Below are positions 56,701 through 64,000 of a stretch of DNA of 64,000 nt, in pieces (positions within the stretch are counted from its first letter, which is position 1; each line of letters begins with the position of its first letter). The stretch comes from Neoarius graeffei (lineage: Eukaryota > Chordata > Actinopteri > Siluriformes > Ariidae), in assembly GCF_027579695.1 (NCBI RefSeq), contig NC_083575.1, forward strand, positions 38,512,154 to 38,576,153, given 5' to 3'. Both the position numbers and the translations under genes were made by a program. A model generated the notes under the pieces. The model worked only from the letters and a program-made list of their open reading frames with translations, did no database searches and had not been told where the DNA came from.

Positions 56701-59700
56701 ATCTGATGTGCTTCAACTCATATGACATGATGGTGGACACAGTCACTGAGTTAAGATCGATCAGCTGTAAAAAGCAATGAGTCGCACACACATGCACCTC
56801 CAATCCATACACAGTACCAGGCAAAGGTTTGGGCACAGCTTCCAATTCAGTGTTTTTTCTTTATTTTTAGTAATTAATTAAAAGACACTTCATGTCTTAA
56901 ATACCAGTGATGTTGGCCTTTCCTGCTCTTCAAACCTGCATGATCTACCTACTTCTGGCTGATGTTCTCATCATATCGCTCCTGTGGAAGACAGCTCCAT
57001 ATGGACAGTCGAAAGACACACTTAGAAGATATCTCTGGACACTTACAGTTTGGCTACGATGGCAAAGGACTACAGTTACCATGATAGGACTGCAGTTGTC
57101 ATGAACAGTCTTGCACTCAAGTCTCCGTCAATGAACAGTTGATAACTTCAGCAAAATAGACTTCATGCTAAAACTATAATGAATTTCTGGTTACATAATT
57201 GTACTTTGTGACTACATAGGACACAGTTATAGAAGCGAGTCCTTTATAATCACGCTATCCGTTATCATCCAAATGAGGATGGGTTCCCTCCTGAGTCAGG
57301 TTCCTCTCAAAGTTTCTTCCTCATGTCGTCTCAGGGAGTTTTTCCTTGCCACCATCGCCACAGGCTTGCTCATCAGGGATAAATAAATTTATTAGAGATA
57401 AATTTATCAGTTCATATGTTTAAAATGGGTGGCATGGTGGTGTAGTGGTTAGCGCTGTCGCCTCACAGCAAGAAGGTCCTGGGTTCGAGCCCCGGGGCCG
57501 GCGAGGGCCTTTCTGTGCGGAGTTTGCATGTTCTCCCCATGTCTGCGTGGGTTTCCTCCGGGTGCTCCGGTTTCCCCCACAGTCCAAAGACATGCAGGTT
57601 AGGTTAACTGGTGACTCTAAATTGACCGTAGGTGTGAATGTGAGTGTGAATGGTTGTCTGTGTCTATGTGTCAGCCCTGTGATGACCTGGCGACTTGTCC
57701 AGGGTGTACCCCGCCTTTCGCCCATAGTCAGCTGGGATAGGCTCCAGCCTGCCTGCAACCCTGTAGAACAGGATAAAGCGGCTAGAGATAATGAGATGTT
57801 TAAAATGTTTATTTTTCTGTAAAGCTGCTTTGCGATAATGTCTATTGTTAAAAGTGTTATACAAATAAACTGACTTGACAAAAATTGACTTGACTTAAAG
57901 TAATGATGGCTGTCGTTTCTCTTTAGTTGTTCGGTTCTTGACGTAATATGGATTACTACAGTTGTGGAATAGGGCTATTTACTGTATTATTATTATTGTT
58001 TACTGTTTGATCTCAAATGCATTAAGAAGGCAAGACATTGCACTAATTAACTTTTGACGAGACACAACTGTTAATTGAAAAGCATTCCAGTTGACGACCT
58101 CATGAAGCTGGTTAAGATAATGCCAATAGTGCGCAAAGCGTCATCAAGGTAAACGCTGGCTACTCTGAAGAATCTAAAATATGAAACATATTTTGTTTTA
58201 ACACTTTTTATTTATCACATAATTCCATGCGGGCGGCACGGTGGTGTAGTGGTTAGTGCTGTCGCCTCACAGCAAGAAGGTCCTGGGTTCGAGCCCCAGG
58301 GCCGGCGAAGGCCTTTCTGTGTGGAGTTTGCATGTTCTCCCCGTGTCCGCGTGGGTTTCCTCCGGGTGCTCCGGTTTCCCCCACAGTCCAAAGACATGCA
58401 GGTTAGGTTAACTGGTGACTCTAAATTGACCGTAGGTGTGAATGTGAGTGTGAATGGTTGTCTGTATCTATGTGTCAGCCCTGTGATGACCTGGCGACTT
58501 GTCCAGGGTGTACCCCGCCTTTCGCCTGTAGTCAGCTGGGATAGGCTCCAGCTTGCCTGTGACCCTGTAGAACAGGATAAAGCGGCTAGAGATAATGAGA
58601 TGAATGAGATAATTCCATGCATGTTTCATATGTTATTTCATCGTTTTGATGTCTTCAGTATTGTTCTACAATGTAGAAAACAGTCAAAATACAGAAACCT
58701 ATGAATGAGTAGGGGTGTCCAACCTTTTGATTGCTACTGTAGGCATGTAAAAAATGTTTTGAAAGGCCTGACAGCATGGTAAAGCATCTACAGCATGTGT
58801 AGTGAAATAAAACCCTACAGACTGTGTGAATCAGTACACCAGGATAAAAAAAAAAAAAGTTATTCGATAATAGAGGAAATAAAAGCATTACAGCTTTGTG
58901 TGCTTCTGATTCATGTCAGGCACTCGCAAACACCATAATCATTTAATTCATCAGACCACTGGGAATGGAAAACAGATATTTTAACTGTCTATCAGCTCAG
59001 TTTCTTGAGGCAAGATCAGTTTTAACTTTACTGCAAATCTGTGAGTAATGAAAGCTGGATCGGCCAAAAAAAAATTTTTTTTCCATGGACTTGACTAGGT
59101 TGGAGATCTGTCCCCTGCCTGACAGCCCAGACAACAACATCTGAAAGTACTTTGCACTGTAATGCTTTACTGTAGCGCTTCAGCATGTTTGCCCTTCAGA
59201 CATTTTCCTCTAACTAGCACAGCTATTAGCAAGGAGGTAGGAAAAGGTGACAGCATTCTGCCGACTCAGAGACGTGTTGAATCATTCTTGAAGTATTTGC
59301 AGTTGGGTTCTTGTTTGAGCAATACTCCTACTCCAAAAAGCAGGAGGCTAATGTTCGAATGCAGTGAATTTCACTATTTGCAAGAACTCACTGAGCTGAA
59401 GAGGCAATACAGCTGCTTCCTTCGCCATTATGAGCCGAACGCTGCTGTTGATTCGTAATGAAGACACATTGCACATGATGTTCGACAGAGCAAGCTGGCA
59501 GTGATTCAGGTTTTTATTACCTTTGGGGATTGACAGAGTACGCCTGTTCTCCAGAAATAGCACTGAAATGTGCTCTGATTGGCCAAATATAGGGAGAAAA
59601 TGGCCTGGCTTCGGCAGCGCTTACTCCAGCACTGACTAATGAAGACCTTGACATTATAGAGTCACGAGTGGAGGCAGCGCTAATGTTAGCTCACCTACTC

Positions 59701-61524
59701 CATGTGGGCTGCGAATGCAGCCACCACACATTACTGCAAGTGTAGTATATTCACAACACTTGCATTCTCAGTTCCCAGTTCATACTGTGGTGCTCTCAGT
59801 GATACTATAAAACCAGAAGTGATTTACGTCATAAACAGAGTGAGCAGGATGTATATTACTATGACAGTTACAAGAATCAGTTATTTTCAAGTAACTCGTG
59901 TACAATTTTGGAATTAGCTCATGAGAATGATAAAAAAAAAAAAAAAGACAGTGAAAACAACAACAACTGGCTTTTCACAACTGACAATAAGATCACAGTG
60001 GACCAGATGCTGAATTTTCTCTGAAATTCACTTTATGGCTTTGCTATAAACCCTAATAATAACCGAGTTTGTTTATTTATTTATTTATTTAATCAGGAGC
60101 TTATCCCTACATTCAACAGCTGCTTAACAGTACAAATGTTTATTTACACTTTAGATTGTATCACAGATGTGTCAGATGACACCACCAATGGTGCTAAGCG
60201 TGTCACAAACTCTCATATTTCACGAAGCAACATAAATCTGTGGTGGTGTGAATATTACCTCAGGAGATTCAACACGATGGAGCAACTTGGGGAAGAGAAC
60301 AGTGTGGGAATCTTGTGGATTTGGGACATATGGAGCACGTCCATATGTGTGCTGATGATATTGCGTGTGCAAACGCATGGCCTGAGTGCCTGTGATATTA
60401 GACCTTGATATGCAAGAGATAACATCCCACTAAGTGTACCAATACACGAATATAAGGCCAGGGGCAAAAGCACAACAACATGAAGCAGAGTGGTTTGTAT
60501 TTCCTGATATAATCAGGCGCTGTCTCACTTACATCATGGCCACTTACCAATGTTTTGTATATTTGGTTACTACTAAATGATATGAAAAAGCAAACAAAGC
60601 ATCAGCCTGAACTGTGTCGCATTTTCTACCATTCCTCACGAGTTTTTGGAATAAATTTAAATTAAAATCATGACATTTACTTTTCTAATGACTGCTGTTA
60701 TTATTAGCTCATCCAGCCGACAGACGATGAGCTTATGCCATCGTGTTGTCCGTTGTCTGTCCGGCGTCGTCCACGTTTCACGAAAATCGCTTCTTCTCTC
60801 TCAATTCTTCACTGATTTTTATTCTTTTTGGCAGGAAGGTAGGTCTGCCTGGGGTGCATGTAGCTTCTACCCAAATTTGCACAATTGCATTTAATAATGA
60901 AGATATGGAGAAATTAAGCCCTAACGAGCAGTTTCCACACAAATCGCTTCTCCTCCCTCAATTCTTCACCCATTTTGATTCTTTCTGGCATGAAGGTAGG
61001 GGTACCTAGGGTGCATAGAACTTCTACCCAGATTTGCTTAATTACAATTATGAATGACGTTATGGACTAATTAAGCCTTAATGAGCAGTTCAACAAATTT
61101 GCTTCTTCTCGGTCAATTCATCGCTGTTTTGGATTCTTTCTGGCACATATTTGAGCTGGACTGGTTGAGAGTAGAAATGCGCAAAGTGGCTCACTTTAGA
61201 TCGTTCCTTCTGGACTAGATGGGGCCGGAGTGTGCTACGCCGTCATTGACGGTCTCGTTTGCTACTGTGATAGCAAGACAACAGCGTAAAATAACATAGT
61301 TTACACCTAGCTTAAATTGTTAGATATAATGGTTGTCATGGTTACATTCAGGTAGGCTTACACAGTAAGATGAGCACTGATTCAAGGCTGTGAAAAAAGA
61401 TCTAATTTCTGCTTTACAGATATCCCAGTGTAAGGAATTAATGCAAACCAGACAGAAGCAAGTGTTTTGGCCATGGTATAACGTGCTGTATATATTGCAT
61501 CTGTGTGTGTGTGTGTGTGTGTAG

Positions 61525-61563
<39 letters not shown>

Positions 61564-61780
61564 TATGAGTTCCTCACTAGGTGGATTAGTATATGGTGTC
61601 CTGTGGGGTTGATAGCCAGGGCTTCGTCATACAGACTCTTAGCCTCAGTATCGTTGCCTCTGCGTTCAGCGAGTTGGCCCCTCAGCAGCAGTACCGAGTG
61701 TGAGGTGGGGAACAGTGCTCCTGCCTCCTGCACACAGAACTGAGCTTCCTTCAGCCTTCTATCAACCATGAACAGCTCCC
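50585..61780 (-). CDS. ttc7b: TTC7-family tetratricopeptide protein, last two coding exons
   Basis: Joined on the minus strand: 61780-61578, then 50803-50585. Together they encode about 139 residues with TPR repeats ([40 protein letters not shown]) and the family C terminus CFLTALELE...IIPREL followed by TGA. The junction keeps phase 0, and the combined TPR aligns without a gap to the family pattern. TTC7 proteins scaffold PI4KA with EFR3 and FAM126 at the plasma membrane to make PI4P. Upstream exons lie beyond the right edge. The ttc7b call rests on convergence with calm1, as for human CALM1-TTC7B; ttc7a (near CALM2 in human) is the alternative. The intron is 10.8 kb. Confidence 0.85.
50804..51210. 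other. ttc7 intron, nothing recognised
   Basis: Unique-looking intron sequence next to the last exon. Confidence 0.4.
51211..51643. mobile_element. MITE with inverted ends in ttc7 intron
   Basis: The arm TTATTCTATCCACATTCACT at 51219-51238 is inverted at about 51613-51634, ending in TA-rich sequence next to an (AC)n/(TA)n/(TG)n tract. No ORF. Superfamily not determined. Confidence 0.6.
51640..51704. repeat. Compound (AC)n(TA)n(TG)n microsatellite
   Basis: AC units, then TA units, then TG units. The whole tract is self-complementary. Confidence 0.95.
51705..52271. other. ttc7 intron, nothing recognised
   Basis: No repeat family recognised. CCTGGACTTTTGGTTCTGCA-type sequence at 52019 resembles decayed LINE but is not supported. 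Confidence 0.3.
52274..53541 (-). mobile_element. Tc1-like transposon with long inverted repeats, truncated (copy B)
   Basis: Same family as 42970-44580, opposite orientation. The TIR beginning CAGTGGTGCTTGAAAGTTTG lies at the left after TA. The other inverted repeat is absent: similarity ends upstream of the transposase start near 53541. Confidence 0.9.
52493..53489 (-). pseudogene. Tc1 transposase pseudogene (copy B)
   Basis: Minus strand: [23 protein letters not shown] region, then frameshifts around 53110-53170 and a stop near 52880, then [20 protein letters not shown] to GGHTRY. Catalytic motifs [21 protein letters not shown] and [10 protein letters not shown] are preserved in separate frames. 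Confidence 0.9.
53711..53778. repeat. (AC)n microsatellite
   Basis: A run of about 34 CA units. The ORFs of repeated HT or CV in this region are artefacts. Confidence 0.97.
53785..54217. other. ttc7 intron, nothing recognised
   Basis: Between the microsatellite and the next Tc1 element; no feature recognised. Confidence 0.4.
54220..55742 (+). mobile_element. Tc1-like transposon, 3' end truncated
   Basis: Starts after TA with CAGTCATGTGAAAAAGAAAG. Inner inverted repeats (GTGCACTTAATTTTTCACAC type) are seen at about 54413-54434 and 55617-55640, but the outer right terminus is lost after GCATAATTTCAAG near 55742. Confidence 0.88.
54590..55609 (+). pseudogene. Tc1 transposase pseudogene, frameshifted
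   Basis: [20 protein letters not shown] start. A frameshift near 54760 is followed by [20 protein letters not shown], then NVLWTD with a stop (TAG) where WTDET is expected, and a second frameshift near 55155. The last part ([34 protein letters not shown]) reads through to GGSTSK. Confidence 0.9.
55743..56810. other. ttc7 intron, nothing recognised
   Basis: No exon or repeat family recognised. Confidence 0.35.
56903..57897 (+). repeat. Dispersed fish repeat with TTGAC tail, split by SINE
   Basis: Plus-oriented relative of the 25160-25979 repeat, ending AAAGCTGCTTTGCGATAATG ... ATACAAATAAACTGACTTGA. The CTTAA-type site is duplicated at both borders within Tc1-like element B. SINE copy 20 lies inside. 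Confidence 0.7.
57425..57798 (+). repeat. DANA-like SINE (copy 20)
   Basis: Flanked by ATGTTTAAAATG on both sides, inside the TTGAC-tailed repeat. Confidence 0.93.
58230..58610 (+). repeat. DANA-like SINE (copy 21)
   Basis: Close to consensus; flanked by AATTCCATGC on both sides, inside Tc1-like element B. Confidence 0.93.
58742..60700. other. ttc7 intron, nothing recognised
   Basis: Contains a short (TTTA)n run at about 60070-60092. ORFs of up to 98 codons have no recognised similarity. Confidence 0.35.
60700..61260 (+). repeat. Dispersed repeat with three tandem units of about 155 bp
   Basis: Units start near 60779, 60938 and 61090 with AAATCGCTTCTTCTC-type sequence. They repeat TCAATTCTTCAC, TTCTTTxTGGCA and, between units, TTAAGCCxTAAxGAGCAGTT. 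Preceded by GCTCATCCAGCCGACAGACG. Class unknown. Confidence 0.65.
61503..61560. repeat. (TG)n and (GA)n microsatellite
   Basis: TG units followed by a run of about 18 AG units, just downstream of the ttc7 penultimate exon on the minus strand. Confidence 0.95.
61578..61780 (-). CDS. ttc7b: ttc7 penultimate coding exon
   Basis: Acceptor (minus) GTGTTATAG and donor GTGAGG. It encodes [20 protein letters not shown] through [13 protein letters not shown], two TPR helices typical of TTC7. Enters in phase 1 and ends in phase 0, fitting the terminal exon. Confidence 0.85.
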
Positions 61781-61782
61781 CT

Positions 61783-61786
<4 letters not shown>

Positions 61787-61830
<44 letters not shown>
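61787..61830. repeat. (AC)n microsatellite
   Basis: About 21 AC units immediately upstream (minus strand) of the ttc7 acceptor, so it overlaps the place of the polypyrimidine tract. Confidence 0.95.
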
Positions 61831-61834
<4 letters not shown>

Positions 61835-61875
61835 GGGCAATGCGCTATATCAATAATGAGTAATGGCTATAACTT

Positions 61876-62252
61876 GGGTGGCACGGTGGCATAGTGGTTA
61901 GCACTGTCGCCTCATAGCAAGAAGGTCCAGGTTCGAGCCCAGCGGCCGGCGAGGGCCTTTCTATGCAGAGTTTGCATGTTCTCCCCGTGTCCGCGTGGGT
62001 TTCCTCCGGGTGCTCTGGTTTCCCCCACAGTCCAAAGACATGCAGGTTATGTAATTGGTGACTCTAAATTGACCGTAGGTGTGAGTGTGAATGGTTGTCT
62101 GTGTCTATGTGTCGGCCCTGCGATGACCTGGCGACTTGTCCAGGGTGTACCCCACCTCTCGCCCATAGTCAGCTGGGATAGGCTCCAGCTTGCCTGCAAC
62201 CCTGTAGAACAGGATAAAGCGGCTAGAGATAATGGATGGATGGATGGATATA
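61876..62252 (+). repeat. DANA-like SINE (copy 22, GGAT tail)
   Basis: Full copy flanked by TATAACTTG on both sides, with a (GGAT)n tail. Confidence 0.92.
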
Positions 62253-62856
62253 ACTTGAATATAATGAAAATCAAATTATCTAATACTTTATTTGGATTGT
62301 CGAATGTGTACTCTGCAAGTCTATAAACTGTAATGAAGCATATCAATTAATTCTCAACAACATATGAAATGATGTTTAACTACCTTTCAACAACATGACA
62401 TAAAGTATGTCAACACAGTCAACATGAACTGAATTGTGATAGGATTCGGGACAAGTTTATAGCCTATAAATGTCCTACTAATCACCAGCAATCATGAACT
62501 GGACCATCCAGATAAAGTAAAAGAAAAATGGGGCATGTTGATGGTCTATAGTGTCTATTGACTGTCCATCACCATGTAGATGTGTCTATAGATTATCTAC
62601 TAAATAGCAACATATATAAACTGATGACGTGTTTCGATTTGGTTAAGAGGCAGATTGATGGCAGTCAGCTGACAGGTTGTTGACAGTATATAGATGTTTT
62701 GTTGACTGTTGTGTTACAGCTATTTTTAAACCTTCAGATAGAAGTCCTTGGTCTTTACGAATGGCACATTCATGAAATACAAATAAATCTTTTCAAAAGC
62801 ATTCTCAAATGACATTACTTTGACAATTTGTTTATTTGTGGGTTCTGTTCAAATAA
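62253..62856. other. ttc7 intron, nothing recognised
   Basis: AT-rich intronic sequence without recognised repeats. Confidence 0.4.
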
Positions 62857-62858
62857 TA

Positions 62859-64000
62859 CAGTTGTGGTCAGAAGTTTACATACAGTGACATGAATGTCAT
62901 CTTGGATATGAATGTCATGGCAATATTTGGGCTTTCAGTAATTTCTTTGAACTCTTCTTTTTCTGTGGCAGAATGTACAGCATACAGCTTTAATTAAAAA
63001 AAACACTAGAATTTGGTGCACAAGTTTGAATTTTCTTTGGGCTTTCTGAAATCAACGCAGGGTCAAAAATGATACACACAGTACACCTAATATTTGGATA
63101 AAATGTTTCTTTGCAAGATTCACCTTGAGCAAACATTTTTGTTTACCATGAACAAGCTTCTGGCCAAATTCTGGTTGAATATTTCACGACTCTTCGTGGT
63201 AGAATTGGTAGAGTTCAATTAAATTTGTTTTTTTCTTGGCATGGACTCGACTTCTAAGCATGGTCTGTATATTTTCAATCGGGTTGAAGTCAGGGCTTGT
63301 TTTAAGCTTAATGTTAGCCTGCTTTATCCTCCACAACCAACTCTGATGCGTATTTGGGTTCATTGTCCTGTTGTAACTCCCAAGTCGTGTGCAAGTTTCT
63401 GATGGTTTATGCTGAAGAATTCTGAGGTAGTCCTCCTTCTTCATTATTCCATCCACTTTATGCAATGAACCAGTTCCACTGGCAGCAAAACTGCCCCAGA
63501 GCATGATGATCTTACCACCACCACCAGCTGGTACAGTGTCCCTCTGTACATGGTGCTCATTGTGGCCAAACACCTCAATCTTTGTCTCATCTGACCATAC
63601 AACTATCCTCCAGAAGGCTTTTTTCTTTGTGTGGTCAGCTTCAAACTTTAGTTAAGCTTGAAGGTGTCAATTTTGGAGCAGGGGGTTATTTCTTGGATAG
63701 CAGCCTCTTAGTCCATGGTGATCTGAACTGCAGACAGCGATCCATTGCTTCCAGTTCATGGCAGGGCTGTGCCATGGTGGTTCCCAGGTTGTTCCTGACC
63801 ATTCAAACCAATTTCCTTTCAGCTGAGGGTGACAGTTTGGGTTTTCTTGAAGCAAGTGGCTTGGCAAAGTGACTACACCTCACAATAACTTGGATACAAT
63901 TGTTTGAATTGATCTTGGAATTTGCAGTTGTTTAGAAATGGCTCCAAGAGACACACTGGAGTTGTGTACATCTGCGATCCTCTTTCTCAGATCTGCACTG
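62859..64000 (-). mobile_element. Tc1-like transposon, Sleeping Beauty-like ends (copy B, cut by window edge)
   Basis: Begins after TA with CAGTTGTGGTCAGAAGTTTA, the same terminus as 2047-3666, but its transposase lies on the minus strand. The second terminus lies beyond the window. Confidence 0.92.
63184..64000 (-). pseudogene. Tc1 transposase pseudogene (copy B, partial)
   Basis: Minus strand fragments: [60 protein letters not shown], and a PDFNPIENIQ motif with the third acidic residue. Several stops and frameshifts. Confidence 0.88.

Larger units (their letters stand above)
56812..58739. mobile_element. Tc1-like non-autonomous element B, carrying a retroposon and two SINEs
   Basis: Ends CAGTACCAGGCAAAGGTTTG and, at the right, CAACCTTTTGATTGCTACTG; TA at 58740-58741. 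Same element as 17643-19342. Compared with that copy, 56903-57897 and 58230-58610 are insertions. Confidence 0.85.

Noticed and set aside
59162-59458. 98-codon ORF in the ttc7 intron
   Set aside because: No recognised domain, ordinary composition and no splice or promoter context. Probably chance.

Overview
The window is vertebrate nuclear DNA and almost certainly teleost fish. It has short exons with GT/AG introns, an intact vertebrate calmodulin gene, about 22 copies of a tRNA-headed DANA/mermaid-type SINE, and many Tc1/mariner, hAT, Harbinger, Kolobok, ISL2EU-like and Crypton-like DNA elements. The SINE type and its GAGAT tails suggest an ostariophysan, perhaps a catfish. That last step is a guess.

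Three host genes are supported. (1) From the left edge to about 14.5 kb, plus strand: the 3' part of a membrane-anchored, EGF-rich, mucin-4-like protein. Eleven well-phased exons, including a 21-nt microexon, lead to a single transmembrane helix, and a probable twelfth exon adds a short tail. The 5' part lies outside the window. (2) 27.38-30.74 kb, plus strand: a complete six-exon calmodulin gene encoding the canonical 149-residue protein (with Met). Its 3' UTR resembles my memory of the human CALM1 3' UTR, so I call it calm1. (3) Minus strand: the last two coding exons of a TTC7-family gene (50585-50803 and 61578-61780), separated by a 10.8 kb intron. The rest lies beyond the right edge. The tail-to-tail pair calm1-ttc7 matches human CALM1-TTC7B on chromosome 14, so ttc7b is the likely paralogue.

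The rest is repeat-rich. The mucin-like gene introns hold a 381-bp hairpin MITE, a 1.6 kb Tc1 element, a Crypton-like remnant, a duplicated SINE, and a nest of SINEs in a hAT element in a mariner-like element. From 14.5 to 26.9 kb lie a Kolobok-type MITE, a Tc1-like MITE carrying a SINE and a Crypton fragment, a Harbinger MITE nested in a TA-flanked MITE, and LINE remnants with a 0.65 kb tandem duplication. From 31.4 to 50.6 kb lie an ISL2EU-like remnant (SWIM-type and THAP ORFs), two near-complete Tc1 elements, a hAT MITE carrying a SINE, and a Kolobok-type element with a THAP ORF. The ttc7 intron adds two more Tc1 elements, and a copy of the first Tc1 family runs off the right edge.

No prokaryotic-style system, CRISPR array or free-standing RNA gene was seen. 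The interest lies in the layered transposon nests, whose target-site duplications allow insertions to be ordered in time, in two THAP-bearing elements of different superfamilies, and in the structure of the mucin-like gene.
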